Assembly: GCF_014692875.1 (NCBI RefSeq)
Contig: NZ_CP061171.1
Span: 1,798,001 to 1,862,000, forward strand
Direction of reading: 5' to 3'
Length of the DNA stretch: 64,000 bases
Source: Pedobacter riviphilus
GTDB lineage: Bacteria > Bacteroidota > Bacteroidia > Sphingobacteriales > Sphingobacteriaceae
In this document: in pieces, positions 53,284 to 62,604 of the stretch
Layout of the letters: each line of letters begins with the position of its first letter
How positions within the stretch are numbered: position 1 is the stretch's first letter
Notes under the pieces: generated by a model
The model's database searches: none
What the model was told of the DNA's origin: nothing
The model's input: only the letters and a program-made list of their open reading frames with translations
Translations under genes and position numbers: made by a program

Positions 53284-55143
53284 ATGAAATCTATAAAAAT
53301 ATTTTGCCTTTTATTGTGCGCTTCAATTTATGTAAACGCACAAACTACTTTGCCGTTAGAACCAGTATTTAAGAAAACCTATCAAAAGGAAACGAGAAAT
53401 ACAAATGGGAAACCCGGAAAGAATTATTGGCAAAATACTTCCAAATATGATTTGAATGTAGATTTTAATCCTACCAGCAGGCTGTTAAAAGGTAAGGTTC
53501 AGGTAACTTACACCAATAACAGTCCTGATACTTTGAAGGAAATATGGTTTAAACTTTATCCAAATCTGTATAAAAAGGGGACACCAAGAAAATCAAAATT
53601 GGCAGAGTCTGATCTTGGTGATGGAGTTGCAATAGAAAAAATGGTAGCAAATGGAAAATCAATCGCCGATTTTAAAATTGACGGAACAAATATGACCGTT
53701 AATGTCCCTGCAGTTGCGCCGGGCAAAACCATTAGTTTTTCTATCAATTATAGCTACACTTTAAATAAAGGATCGCATGTGCGTACTGGTCAGGTAGATG
53801 AAGGTTCGTATTTTGTGGCTTATTTTTTTCCGCGGATTGCGGTTTATGATGATGTGGATGGCTGGAATAAATATCCATACACTGGTGCTGAGGAGTTTTA
53901 TAATGACTTTGATCAGTTTAATGTTTCGATTACGGTGCCAGGTGCTTATGGTGTTTGGGCAACGGGTGATCTGAAAAACGCTTCCGAAGTTTTCCAAAAA
54001 GATATTGTTTCCAGAATGTTATCTGCGGAAAAAAACGATGCTATAACTGATGTGATTACGGCTAAAGATTTGACTGATAAAAAAGTAACGCAACCTAACG
54101 CCTATAACACTTTTAAATTCGAAGCGAAAAATGTAACCGATTTTGTATTTGCGTTGAGTGATCATTATTTATGGAAATCGAGTAGTTTGGTGGTTGATCC
54201 TAAAACGAAAAGAAGAACCCGTGTGGATGCCGTTTTTAACCCAAAACATAAAGATTATTATGAAGTAATAGATTTTGCGCGTAAAACGGTAGAAGCCATG
54301 AGTTATACTTTTCCGAAATGGCCTTTCCCTTACAACCATGAAACGATATTTGACGGTTTAGACCAGATGGAATATCCGATGATGGTAAACGACAATCCTG
54401 TAGACAATAGGACTGATGCCATTACCTTAACGGATCATGAAATTTTCCATACGATGTTCCCATTTTACATGGGAATAAACGAAACCAAATATGGCTGGAT
54501 GGACGAAGGTTGGGCAACTATTGGTGAGTGGCTAATATCGCCAATGATTGATTCTACCATTGTAGATGAATATGGTGTTCAGCCTACAGCTTCATCTTCC
54601 GGTGGGAAAGACGATACTCCTATTATGACTTTAACACCCGATTTAAAAGGTTCAGGCTCTTTTACTAACTCTTATCCTAAACCTGGTTTAGCTTATTTGT
54701 ACGTAAAAGATTATTTGGGAGATGAATTGTTTACAAAAGCTCTACACACCTATATTCAAAACTGGAATGGTAAACACCCAATGCCCTACGATTTCTTCAA
54801 TAGTATGAATGAGGGTAGTGGTAAAAATTTAAACTGGTTTTGGAAAGCCTGGTTTTTTGATGATGGTGTTACCGATATGGCCATAAAGGCTGTGGATAAA
54901 ACTTCAGGAGGATACACAATTGTTATTGAGAATAAAAGTGTTAAAGCTATGCCAATTGATTTAACATTAACTTATGATGATGATTCTGTTGAAAAGAACC
55001 ACAGTACAATCGGCATTTGGGAAAAAGGAGATAAGCAGGTTAAAATAAATGTAACAACTACTAAAAAGTTATCTAAAGTAGTGATGGGTAACCCACATAC
55101 ACCAGATAAGGTTAAAAGTGATAATAGCTTTTCGGTGAATTAG
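53284..55143 (+). CDS. M1-family metallopeptidase
   Basis: This 619-residue zinc aminopeptidase has a signal peptide (IFCLLLCASIYVNAQ), an N-terminal beta-sandwich, and the catalytic domain with HEIFH at residues 385-389 and the third ligand Glu408, giving the HExxH-18-E spacing. The exopeptidase GxMEN motif appears as DQMEYPMM. It should release N-terminal residues from peptides in the periplasm or outside the cell. I start it at 53284, where the signal peptide begins, rather than 53248. Confidence 0.94.
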   Translation: MKSIKIFCLLLCASIYVNAQTTLPLEPVFKKTYQKETRNTNGKPGKNYWQNTSKYDLNVDFNPTSRLLKGKVQVTYTNNSPDTLKEIWFKLYPNLYKKGTPRKSKLAESDLGDGVAIEKMVANGKSIADFKIDGTNMTVNVPAVAPGKTISFSINYSYTLNKGSHVRTGQVDEGSYFVAYFFPRIAVYDDVDGWNKYPYTGAEEFYNDFDQFNVSITVPGAYGVWATGDLKNASEVFQKDIVSRMLSAEKNDAITDVITAKDLTDKKVTQPNAYNTFKFEAKNVTDFVFALSDHYLWKSSSLVVDPKTKRRTRVDAVFNPKHKDYYEVIDFARKTVEAMSYTFPKWPFPYNHETIFDGLDQMEYPMMVNDNPVDNRTDAITLTDHEIFHTMFPFYMGINETKYGWMDEGWATIGEWLISPMIDSTIVDEYGVQPTASSSGGKDDTPIMTLTPDLKGSGSFTNSYPKPGLAYLYVKDYLGDELFTKALHTYIQNWNGKHPMPYDFFNSMNEGSGKNLNWFWKAWFFDDGVTDMAIKAVDKTSGGYTIVIENKSVKAMPIDLTLTYDDDSVEKNHSTIGIWEKGDKQVKINVTTTKKLSKVVMGNPHTPDKVKSDNSFSVN

Positions 55144-55195
55144 CCGAGTCTCAAGGAAGTCAAGTTTTTTTTCTTAAATAGGTGAATTTTATAGC

Positions 55196-55276
55196 AATCG
55201 TCATCCTGAACTTGTTTCAGGATCTATTTAACTTAATTCTTGATGATGGATGCTGAAATAAATTCAGCAAGACGCC
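55196..55276. repeat. Double-hairpin palindromic repeat
   Basis: CCTGAACTTGTTTCAGG (55205-55221) and GCTGAAATAAATTCAGC (about 55251-55267) are two hairpins. The outer ends ATCGTCATCC and GCAAGACGCC-like are inverted. The layout GTCATCCTGA...TTCAGGATCT is a pattern I know from intergenic DNA of Sphingobacteriaceae. It lies between convergent genes and may also end transcripts. Confidence 0.65.
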
Positions 55277-55305
55277 CGTATTAATTCATGAGCCTATAAA
55301 TACAT

Positions 55306-56289
55306 TTATTCAGGCTTCAAAAAATCGATATTTCTTTTCAATCCCGTAAATTTAGTGCGCTTAACTGCCGAGCCCTTAAAAACCTTTTTAAAAACATCAT
55401 CGGTAATTTCGGTCAAGTCTTTTGCATTCAAATCCAGCAATCCATTCTCTGGCTTAAAAGCTTCCTCATTGTGGGCTTTAGAGAAACGGTTCCAAGGGCA
55501 AACATCCTGGCAGATATCACAACCAAACATCCAATTGCTCATTTTATTTTTAAACTCATTTGGGATTTCATTTTTGAGCTCGATAGTGAGATAAGAAATA
55601 CATTTGGTTCCATCTACTACCTGTGGTGCTATAATGGCATTAGTAGGACAGGCATCTAAACAGCGGGTGCAGCTACCGCAATAATCGGCCTGGTAAGGAT
55701 GATCGTAATCCAGCTCCAGATCGACAATCAATTCTGCAAGAAAGAAAAAGGAGCCATCGGTTTTACTGATCAGGTTGGAATTTTTACCGATCCAGCCAAT
55801 TCCTGATTTTTTCGCCCAGGCACGGTCTAAAACAGGGGCAGAATCTACAAATGCCCTTCCAGAAACTTCTCCGATGTTTTCTTCTATAAAATGAGTGAGT
55901 TCCTTTAGTTTCTCTTTAATTACGGTGTGATAATCCTGTCCGTAAGCGTACTTAGAAATTTTTGGCGCATTGGGGTCTGATTGTTTTTCTTCTGTATAAT
56001 AATTTAGCGACAAAGAGATTACCGATTTAGCACCATCAACCAGTAATCTGGGATCAAGGCGTTTATCAAAATAATTTTCCATGTATTTCATTTCGCCATG
56101 ACGGTTCTGGTTGAGCCAATTTTCCAGTCTTGGCGCTTCCTCTTCAAGAAATTCAGCTTTTGAAATACCACATGCCATGAAACCCAAACGCATGGCTTCA
56201 CCTTTGATCAGCTGACTATATTTTGCTTCATTATTGTACACCGATTTGCAAAGATAAGGCTTAAGATTTAAAACATTTTCATTAATCAC
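55306..56289 (-). CDS. queG: Epoxyqueuosine reductase
   Basis: This 327-residue cobalamin and iron-sulfur enzyme performs the last step of queuosine synthesis on tRNA. It has the family motifs LSLNYY near residue 96, [25 protein letters not shown] near 150 and two ferredoxin-like clusters: [16 protein letters not shown] near 205 and [11 protein letters not shown] near 255. QueA, the preceding enzyme, is encoded at 22965. It needs cobalamin, in line with the adenosyltransferase and CarH-like regulator in the window. Confidence 0.96.
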   Translation of the reverse strand: MINENVLNLKPYLCKSVYNNEAKYSQLIKGEAMRLGFMACGISKAEFLEEEAPRLENWLNQNRHGEMKYMENYFDKRLDPRLLVDGAKSVISLSLNYYTEEKQSDPNAPKISKYAYGQDYHTVIKEKLKELTHFIEENIGEVSGRAFVDSAPVLDRAWAKKSGIGWIGKNSNLISKTDGSFFFLAELIVDLELDYDHPYQADYCGSCTRCLDACPTNAIIAPQVVDGTKCISYLTIELKNEIPNEFKNKMSNWMFGCDICQDVCPWNRFSKAHNEEAFKPENGLLDLNAKDLTEITDDVFKKVFKGSAVKRTKFTGLKRNIDFLKPE

Positions 56290-56367
56290 TTGTTCTAAAT
56301 ATAAAACTAAATTAATTAGGGTTCATCCTTTATTATTGAAGTAACACCAGAAGGGAGAGTATTAGCT

Positions 56368-56574
56368 ATGGAAAATATAGATCCACAACATACGGAATCA
56401 GGAGCAGCTCCGAAACCGATTGAAAAAGATTACGAAAGTCATAAAGCAGATCCAGGACCGGCAAAACCAGCGGTAACAGAAAAAGACGAAAACGGAGGGG
56501 GGCAAGCTTTGAAATGGGTACTACCCCTAGCTATAATTATTGGCCTGATTATATGGTTTGTGATGAGAAAATAA
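56368..56574 (+). CDS. Hypothetical small membrane protein
   Basis: This 68-residue protein has a hydrophilic Pro/Lys/Glu-rich N-terminal half (ESGAAPKPIEKDYESHK, then PGPAKPAVTEKDENGGG) and one C-terminal membrane segment (ALKWVLPLAIIIGLIIWFVM) ending in RK, so it is a tail-anchored or single-pass protein. It has a strong terminator after it. Family not recognised. Confidence 0.65.
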   Translation: MENIDPQHTESGAAPKPIEKDYESHKADPGPAKPAVTEKDENGGGQALKWVLPLAIIIGLIIWFVMRK

Positions 56575-56593
56575 TTAGCTTTAGATTAAAATG

Positions 56594-56628
56594 AAATGCC
56601 GGTACATTAATACGACCGGCATTTTTTA
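56594..56628 (+). terminator. Terminator between convergent genes
   Basis: AAATGCCGGT pairs with ACCGGCATTT around an eleven-base loop, followed by further T. It closes the small membrane protein transcript. Confidence 0.88.
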
Positions 56629-56635
56629 TAGATAT

Positions 56636-58144
56636 TTATTTTAAAAGTTTAACCTGGTAAAGGTCTTTCCGCCTGTCTTTTAGCACCTTTACTGTTCCAT
56701 AATGATGCAGCTCGTCTAATAAATGTAGATCAACATCTACCACTAAAACCATCTCCGTATTTGGCGTAGCCTCAGCTTTTATGGCATTGGTTGGGAATGC
56801 GAAGTCAGAAGGTGTAAAAACCGCCGATTGCGCAAACTGGATATCCATATTATTTACTTTAGGTAAATTGCCCACACAGCCTGCAATAGCCACATAACAT
56901 TCGTTTTCTATGGCCCTAGCTTGTGCGCAATGACGAACGCGTGTATAACCGTTTTGCGTATCGGTTAGAAATGGTACAAATAAGATCTGCATACCCTGCT
57001 CAGCATAAATGCGGCTCAATTCAGGGAATTCTACATCATAACAAATCAAAATGCCTACTTTACCACAATCGGTATCGAAAACCTGCACTTTATCGCCACC
57101 AATCATGCCGTAATATTTTTGCTCATTTGGAGTAATGTGGATTTTCCTATACTCATCTATTTTGCCAGTACGGTGACAAAGGTAAGTGGCATTGTAAAGT
57201 TTACCATCTTCAATGAGTGGCATACTGCCGGTAATGATGTTTGTATTGTAGCTCAACGAATATTCGTGCATTTTTTGTACAATCTCTTGTGTTTTTTCAG
57301 CAAGCTTGCGCATAGCCTCAATTTCTGGCAAGTGATTGTATGGCTGCAATAGAGGCGTATTAAATAGTTCAGGGAACATCACGAAATCTGATTTGTAACC
57401 GCTCAAAGCATCTACAAAAAATTCTACCTGTTCGTAAAATGCATCCATATTTGGGAACAAACGCATTTCCCATTGCACTAAACCTAAACGGATGGTCATC
57501 GCTGAACGTGCAGAAGCATCAATACCCTGGTAATAAATATTATTCCACTCAATTAAGGTGGCATATTCTTTCGATTCTTTATCACCCGGTAAATAATTCT
57601 TTAATACTTTTCTGACGTGAAAATCATTCGAAATCTGAAAAGTAAGGGTAGGGTCGTAAATTTCTTTTGCTTTTACCTTGTCTATATACTGCCTCGGACT
57701 CAGTTGCTCTGCATATTCATGGTAACCAGGAATTCTGCCACCAGCAATAATACTTTTTAGGTTTAGGCTTTCGCAGAGTTCTTTCCTGGCTTCGTATAAC
57801 CTTCTTCCTAAGCGTAAACCTCGGTAATCGGGGTGAACAAAAATTTCTATGCCGTATAGTGTATCGCCATTTGGGTCGTGTGTTGTAAAAGAATAATCTC
57901 CTGTGATCAATTTATAGGTATGCCGGTCTCCATACTCGTCGTAATCTACAATAATGGCTAACGAACAAGCCACAACTTTATCATCAACCGCGATACAGAG
58001 CTGTCCTTCTGGAAAAATATTCAATAGTTTTGCAATACTGGATTTTGGCCAGATGGAACCGCCCATACTATCGTATGCCTGTAGCATTGATTCTTTAAGA
58101 TCTGCGTAATCTTCGAGCGTTAGTTTACGTAATTCAATATTCAT
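56636..58144 (-). CDS. Fusion of GNAT acetyltransferase and carbon-nitrogen hydrolase (nitrilase family)
   Basis: This 502-residue protein has a GNAT domain at residues 1-205 (GIEIFVHPDYRGLRLGRRLYEARKEL) and a nitrilase-fold domain from about 215 on with the catalytic Glu in MFPELFNTP, Lys in YRKIHITPNE, and Cys in ILICYDVEFPE. The fusion is a known but unassigned architecture. It should hydrolyse an amide or nitrile, with the acetyltransferase acting on the same or a related amine. I start it at 58144; the longer reading from 58171 adds nine residues. Confidence 0.92.
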   Translation of the reverse strand: MNIELRKLTLEDYADLKESMLQAYDSMGGSIWPKSSIAKLLNIFPEGQLCIAVDDKVVACSLAIIVDYDEYGDRHTYKLITGDYSFTTHDPNGDTLYGIEIFVHPDYRGLRLGRRLYEARKELCESLNLKSIIAGGRIPGYHEYAEQLSPRQYIDKVKAKEIYDPTLTFQISNDFHVRKVLKNYLPGDKESKEYATLIEWNNIYYQGIDASARSAMTIRLGLVQWEMRLFPNMDAFYEQVEFFVDALSGYKSDFVMFPELFNTPLLQPYNHLPEIEAMRKLAEKTQEIVQKMHEYSLSYNTNIITGSMPLIEDGKLYNATYLCHRTGKIDEYRKIHITPNEQKYYGMIGGDKVQVFDTDCGKVGILICYDVEFPELSRIYAEQGMQILFVPFLTDTQNGYTRVRHCAQARAIENECYVAIAGCVGNLPKVNNMDIQFAQSAVFTPSDFAFPTNAIKAEATPNTEMVLVVDVDLHLLDELHHYGTVKVLKDRRKDLYQVKLLK

Positions 58145-58271
58145 ACTGTTTGATTTGTATTTAATGAACACAGAAAGATCTTAAATGTTCAGATGGACTG
58201 TATATTTCTTTGAAGATCCCGAAACAAATTCAGGAGAATGCAACGTTTAATTTGATACAATAGTAACCCGA

Positions 58272-58333
58272 GTAATGCCAACCCTGACCTGTAGCGCAGC
58301 GGAAAGCTATACCGTAATTTATTTCAGGGTTTT
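58272..58333. repeat. Dispersed palindromic repeat, copy 2
   Basis: The core CTGACCTGTAGCGCAGCGGA continues with AAGCTATACCGTAATTTATTTCAG and matches the element at 19735-19796 almost base for base. The outer ends AACCCTGA and TTCAGGGTT are inverted relative to each other. Non-coding; it lies downstream of ruvB on the minus strand. Confidence 0.75.
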
Positions 58334-58351
58334 AATGTGTGTGTAAAGATA

Positions 58352-59374
58352 TTAAAACAACTTCCCAGTTTGCCCAGGATAATTTTTCTTTAAGTGTTTG
58401 TAAGCCGCTTCGGTAACTTCTCTACCCCTTGAAGTACGCATAATATAACCTTCCTGGATTAAAAACGGTTCATAAACTTCTTCAATAGTACCTTCATCTT
58501 CTCCAACAGCCGTGGCTATGGTTTTTAAACCCACCGGGCCGCCTTTAAATTTATCAATGATGGTAACCAGAATCCTGTTGTCCATTTCATCTAAGCCGTG
58601 TTCATCTACGTTGAGTGCATTTAAAGCATAGCGGGCTATTTCAGTATCGATATTTCCGTTTCCTTTAATCTGTGCGAAATCTCTTGTTCTGCGTAAAAGT
58701 GCATTGGCGATACGGGGCGTGCCACGACTACGGCGGGCAATTTCATAAGCACCTTCATCACTGATCGGTGTTTTTAGTATATCAGAGGAGCGTAGCACAA
58801 TTGTAGTGAGCAATTTAGCATCGTAGTAAGCCAAACGGGCATTAATTCCGAAACGTGCTCTTAAAGGTGCTGTTAACAAACCGGAACGTGTAGTGGCGCC
58901 AACCAGCGTAAAAGGATTAAGCGATATCTGTACCGAACGGGCATTGGGGCCGGTTTCGAGCATAATATCGATTTTGAAATCCTCCATGGCAGAATATAAA
59001 TATTCTTCTACAAGGGGCGATAAACGATGGATCTCATCAATAAAAAGAATATCGCCTTCATCCAAGCCAGTTAATAAGCCGGCCAAATCGCCAGGTTTAT
59101 CTAATACCGGGCCAGAGGTTACTTTAATACCGGTGGCCATTTCATTGGCAATAATATGAGAAAGTGTGGTTTTACCTAATCCAGGAGGGCCATGTAAAAG
59201 AACATGATCTAAAGCCTCGCCACGGAGTTTTGCTGCCTGAACAAAAATCTTCAGGTTTTCCATCACTTTTTCCTGTCCTGTAAAATCTTCAAAAGCCTGT
59301 GGCCTTAAAACCCTTTCAATATCGCGATCGGTAGGATTTAGGTTACTTGCTTCAGGGTCCAGATGCTCATTCAT
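58352..59374 (-). CDS. ruvB: Holliday junction branch migration helicase RuvB
   Basis: This 340-residue AAA+ motor drives branch migration with RuvA. It has [22 protein letters not shown], Walker [11 protein letters not shown] near residue 62, Walker B DEIHRLSP near 110, sensor [10 protein letters not shown], the [15 protein letters not shown] arginine-finger region and a winged-helix end ([22 protein letters not shown]). Length is standard. ruvA is not beside it. The promoter box at 59379 is only four bases from the ATG. Confidence 0.97.
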   Translation of the reverse strand: MNEHLDPEASNLNPTDRDIERVLRPQAFEDFTGQEKVMENLKIFVQAAKLRGEALDHVLLHGPPGLGKTTLSHIIANEMATGIKVTSGPVLDKPGDLAGLLTGLDEGDILFIDEIHRLSPLVEEYLYSAMEDFKIDIMLETGPNARSVQISLNPFTLVGATTRSGLLTAPLRARFGINARLAYYDAKLLTTIVLRSSDILKTPISDEGAYEIARRSRGTPRIANALLRRTRDFAQIKGNGNIDTEIARYALNALNVDEHGLDEMDNRILVTIIDKFKGGPVGLKTIATAVGEDEGTIEEVYEPFLIQEGYIMRTSRGREVTEAAYKHLKKNYPGQTGKLF

Positions 59375-59378
59375 ACAG

Positions 59379-59386
59379 CAAATATA
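59379..59386 (-). promoter_or_regulatory. -7 promoter element directly before ruvB
   Basis: The minus strand reads TATATTTG, an exact TAnnTTTG match, with four bases (CTGT) before the ATG. Transcription would start at or within the start codon, so the mRNA should be leaderless. Confidence 0.55.
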
Positions 59387-59405
59387 AAATTAAATGCTAA
59401 AAAAA

Positions 59406-60299
59406 TTAGGATTTTTTAAATTTATCCGAAACGATGAGATCTTTTGATCCTGCAGTATATTTATAAAAACCTTCACCAGTTTTAGCACCTTTTTTTCCTG
59501 CTGCCACCATATTTACCAATAATGGACATGGGGAGTATTTAGGATTTCCAAAACCATCGTTCAATACTTTTAATATTGCCAAACAGACATCCAGGCCAAT
59601 AAAATCGGCTAATTGCAAGGGACCCATCGGGTGTGCCATTCCAAGTTTCATTACCGTATCGATTTCGTGAACGCCTGCAACGCCTTCATACAGGGTATAA
59701 ATGGCTTCATTAATCATTGGCATTAAAATGCGGTTAGCCACAAAACCCGGATAATCATTTACCTCAACGGGAACTTTCTCCAAACTTTGAGAGAGTAACA
59801 TAATAGTATTGGTTGTTTCATCACTGGTAGCATAACCACGGATTACTTCAACGAGCTTCATTACCGGAACGGGGTTCATAAAGTGCATCCCGATTACCTT
59901 ATCACCTCTCCCGGTTACGGCAGCAATCTGCGTAATCGAAATAGATGAGGTATTAGAAGCGAGAATAGCATGTGCAGGCGCATACTCATCTAAATCCTTA
60001 AAAATCTTCAATTTTAAGTCTAAATTTTCGGTAGCGGCTTCTACAATCAAATCGGAACTTTGAACACCATCCTTTATTGAAGTATATGTGGTAATGTTGT
60101 TAAGAGTGACCGCTTTCTGATCGGCTGTCAAGGTTCCTTTCGCAACCTGTCTGTCTAAATTTTTGGTAATGGTTTGTATGGCCCTATCTAATGCAGGTTG
60201 ATTGATATCAATCAGATTAACGCTATAATTGAATTGTGCAAAGATATGGGCTATACCATTTCCCATTGTGCCAGATCCTATAACTGCAATTTGTTTCAT
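59406..60299 (-). CDS. 3-hydroxybutyryl-CoA / 3-hydroxyacyl-CoA dehydrogenase
   Basis: This 297-residue enzyme oxidises 3-hydroxyacyl-CoA with NAD. It has the Rossmann motif IGSGTMGNGIAHIFAQ (residues 6-21), the SNTSSISI motif near 115, the GMHFMNPVPVMKLVEVI catalytic His region near 138, and the C-terminal domain GPLQLADFIGLDVCLAIL. It resembles short (Hbd) enzymes lacking a hydratase domain. It lies in a run of minus-strand genes but its neighbours are unrelated in function. Confidence 0.93.
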   Translation of the reverse strand: MKQIAVIGSGTMGNGIAHIFAQFNYSVNLIDINQPALDRAIQTITKNLDRQVAKGTLTADQKAVTLNNITTYTSIKDGVQSSDLIVEAATENLDLKLKIFKDLDEYAPAHAILASNTSSISITQIAAVTGRGDKVIGMHFMNPVPVMKLVEVIRGYATSDETTNTIMLLSQSLEKVPVEVNDYPGFVANRILMPMINEAIYTLYEGVAGVHEIDTVMKLGMAHPMGPLQLADFIGLDVCLAILKVLNDGFGNPKYSPCPLLVNMVAAGKKGAKTGEGFYKYTAGSKDLIVSDKFKKS

Positions 60300-60400
60300 T
60301 TTTAAGTTTAAGAAATTAAAAAAGAGAATTTACTAATAGATGATTAAGTTAAAAAAAGATCTTGCTTTATAGCTGATACTCTATTATTTGCATTAACACC

Positions 60401-61051
60401 TTATGGCGCCAGCCTGGTTTTGGTCCAGATTCCCTTAACTTTTTCGAAATTTATCCTGTCGTGCAATCGGCTACTTCTTCCTTGCCAAAATTCAATCCGC
60501 GTAGGTTTTACAATATATCCACCCCAGTGCGCAGGTTTAGCTATACCTTTATTGGCACTTTTGGCTTTTAATTCTTCAACTTTCTCTTCCAGAAATGCCC
60601 TGTTTGGAATAACCTGACTCTGTGGCGAGGCTACTGCGCCAATCTGACTGTCAACAGGTCTCGTATTAAAATATTCTTCCGAAGTTTCTTTGTCCAGTTT
60701 TTCTACCGTTCCTTCAATTCTCACTTGTCTTTCCAGTTCTGGCCAGAAAAATACTAACGCTGCATAAGGGTTTCGTTTCAGCTCTTTTCCCTTGGCACTT
60801 AAGTAATTCGTAAAGAACCTAAATCCATCTGTATCAACGCCTTTGAGTAAAACGATACGGGCATCGGGTCTGCCGGCTTTATCAGCTGTAGCCAAAGTCA
60901 TTACATTGGGTTCATATATCTGCGCATCAATCGCATGTTGAAACCAGTTTTTAAATTGGATAATTGGATCTTGATCAACGTCAGATTCGTCTAGCGAAGC
61001 GCTTTTGTAATCTTGGCGCAGGTTTTGTAGAAATTCATTTGTAACTTGCAT
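60401..61051 (-). CDS. pdxH: Pyridoxamine 5'-phosphate oxidase
   Basis: This 216-residue FMN enzyme makes pyridoxal 5'-phosphate. It has PNVMTLATADKAGRPDARIVLLKG, FFTNYLSAKGKEL, AALVFFWPELERQVRIEG, the STQIG-like VDSQIGAVASPQSQVI and the C-terminal IEFWQGRSSRLHDRI...TRLAP signature. The promoter box TATTTTTG lies four bases before the ATG. It is divergent from yqgE with 34 bases between the start codons. Confidence 0.96.
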   Translation of the reverse strand: MQVTNEFLQNLRQDYKSASLDESDVDQDPIIQFKNWFQHAIDAQIYEPNVMTLATADKAGRPDARIVLLKGVDTDGFRFFTNYLSAKGKELKRNPYAALVFFWPELERQVRIEGTVEKLDKETSEEYFNTRPVDSQIGAVASPQSQVIPNRAFLEEKVEELKAKSANKGIAKPAHWGGYIVKPTRIEFWQGRSSRLHDRINFEKVKGIWTKTRLAP

Positions 61052-61055
61052 TTAA

Positions 61056-61063
61056 CAAAAATA
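61056..61063 (-). promoter_or_regulatory. -7 promoter element directly before pdxH
   Basis: The minus strand reads TATTTTTG, four bases (TTAA) before the ATG. As at ruvB, the mRNA is predicted leaderless. Confidence 0.55.
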
Positions 61064-61085
61064 GACATCTTTTACGGTGTAACAA

Positions 61086-61661
61086 ATGATTATCATCATG
61101 CTGAATAATATAAAACCAAAAACAGGCCGCTTGCTCATCTCGGAGCCTTTTATGGCCGATCCGAATTTTAAAAGATCTGTGGTGTTGTTAACAGAACATG
61201 GAGAAGATGGCACCGTGGGTTACATCCTTAACCAAGTGGGAAACCTGATCCTAAATGATGTGATCCAGGATTTGTGGGATGCAAAAAACTACATTTATTT
61301 TGGTGGACCGGTTGCAGCGGATACCTTACATTTCATTCATCGAAGTTATGATAAACTGCAGAGCGGTGAGCCAATCGGGAATGGATTGTACTGGGGTGGG
61401 AATTTCGAAACACTTAAAATCCTGTTAAATACAAATGCCATAAGCCAGGACGAAGTGAAATTTTTTATGGGTTACTCGGGTTGGGACCATGGACAGCTCG
61501 ATCGCGAAATAGAGCAGAATGCATGGATGGTGAGCGATATCTTTAACCCTGATCTCATTTTTAGTAATGACGATGAAAAGCTTTGGCGGGACGTAATCGT
61601 AAACTTAGGTCCGAAGTATGCACATATTAGTAATTTTCCTGCGGATCCGAGTTTGAATTAG
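61086..61661 (+). CDS. YqgE/AlgH-family protein
   Basis: This protein of up to 191 residues has the UPF0301 pattern: GRLLISEPFMADPNFKRSVVLLTEH at the start, GTVGYILN, YFGGPV near residue 77, GLYWGGNFETL and the FMGYSGWDHGQLDREIEQNAW motif. The family is widespread; function is not settled, despite the AlgH name. Another ATG at 61098 is an equally possible start. It is divergent from pdxH. Confidence 0.93.
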   Translation: MIIIMLNNIKPKTGRLLISEPFMADPNFKRSVVLLTEHGEDGTVGYILNQVGNLILNDVIQDLWDAKNYIYFGGPVAADTLHFIHRSYDKLQSGEPIGNGLYWGGNFETLKILLNTNAISQDEVKFFMGYSGWDHGQLDREIEQNAWMVSDIFNPDLIFSNDDEKLWRDVIVNLGPKYAHISNFPADPSLN

Positions 61662-61677
61662 TTTGGAGTTGGGGGAG

Positions 61678-62000
61678 TTAATATTGGTGATGAAAAAAAA
61701 GAATTATCAAAGCTGTAAAGCCAATTACTATCAGAAATAGAACTGTTTCACTTTTAATATAAGTCCAGACTTTTTGATTATTAATTTTTCTTAATAAAGA
61801 GATTATAATTAAAGCTAGGATAGATATAAATGTTGTCCACATGGTATATACATCAATGAATACCAAATAAATATTGAGGTGAAATTATTGATGTTTAGCT
61901 CATTAATTTCACCATAAATTATTAAAAATAGCGTCGAGAATATTAAAGAAACAAGAGATATAATCAATGCTATCTTGATAATCGTCTTCAATATAATCAT
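61678..62000 (-). other. Overlapping small hydrophobic reading frames, possibly one frameshifted gene
   Basis: The first frame (61815-62000, 61 residues) encodes MIILKTIIKIALIISLVSLI and a further hydrophobic part. The second frame (61678-61866, from a TTG) encodes a stretch with DVYTMWTTFISILALIIISLL and SETVLFLIVIGFTALIILFF. Joined near 61865-61885 they would make a single protein of about 105 residues with four membrane segments. This gap (61662-62023) holds nothing else clear. Either two tiny membrane proteins, one broken gene or non-coding hydrophobic-looking DNA fits. Confidence 0.35.
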
Positions 62001-62023
62001 TGTTTATACTGCAAATTGAAAAC

Positions 62024-62536
62024 TTACAACTGAGAACTCATTTCGGAAGCACTTTCTTCAACTTTCCTTCTCAATTCATCTTTGTAAGCCTGCATTTTAA
62101 CAGTTAAAGACTCATCAGCTGTAGCTAAAATCTGAGTGGCTAATAAACCTGCATTTTTAGCAGCGTTTAAAGCTACTGTGGCAACCGGGATGCCATTCGG
62201 CATTTGTAAGATCGATAAAATACTATCCCAGCCATCAATGGAGTTTGATGATTTAACCGGAACACCAATAACAGGTAATGTAGTAATAGAAGCTACCATT
62301 CCTGGTAAATGGGCCGCACCACCGGCACCGGCAATAATTACCTTTAGGCCACGGCCTTGCGCTTCTTTAGCGTAATTGAACATACGTTCTGGTGTTCTGT
62401 GGGCAGAAACAACCGTAATTTCATAGTTTATTCCAAATTCTTTTAGTACATCAGCTGCATCTTGCATCACAGGCAGATCTGATTTGCTACCCATTATAAT
62501 TCCAACTAATGCCGAATTTGAATTTCCTTGACTCAT
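62024..62536 (-). CDS. purE: 5-(carboxyamino)imidazole ribonucleotide mutase
   Basis: This 170-residue enzyme converts N5-CAIR to CAIR in purine synthesis. The class I PurE motifs [31 protein letters not shown] (catalytic His near residue 51), [15 protein letters not shown] and [18 protein letters not shown] are complete. It lies downstream of purK on the same strand with a 68-base gap, the normal PurK-PurE pairing. Confidence 0.97.
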   Translation of the reverse strand: MSQGNSNSALVGIIMGSKSDLPVMQDAADVLKEFGINYEITVVSAHRTPERMFNYAKEAQGRGLKVIIAGAGGAAHLPGMVASITTLPVIGVPVKSSNSIDGWDSILSILQMPNGIPVATVALNAAKNAGLLATQILATADESLTVKMQAYKDELRRKVEESASEMSSQL

Positions 62537-62604
62537 ATTTATTTTATTTCTTAAAATTTTACATTTTTATCCTGCTTTTAGCGCCCATTTCGAGGGGCTT
62601 AAGC

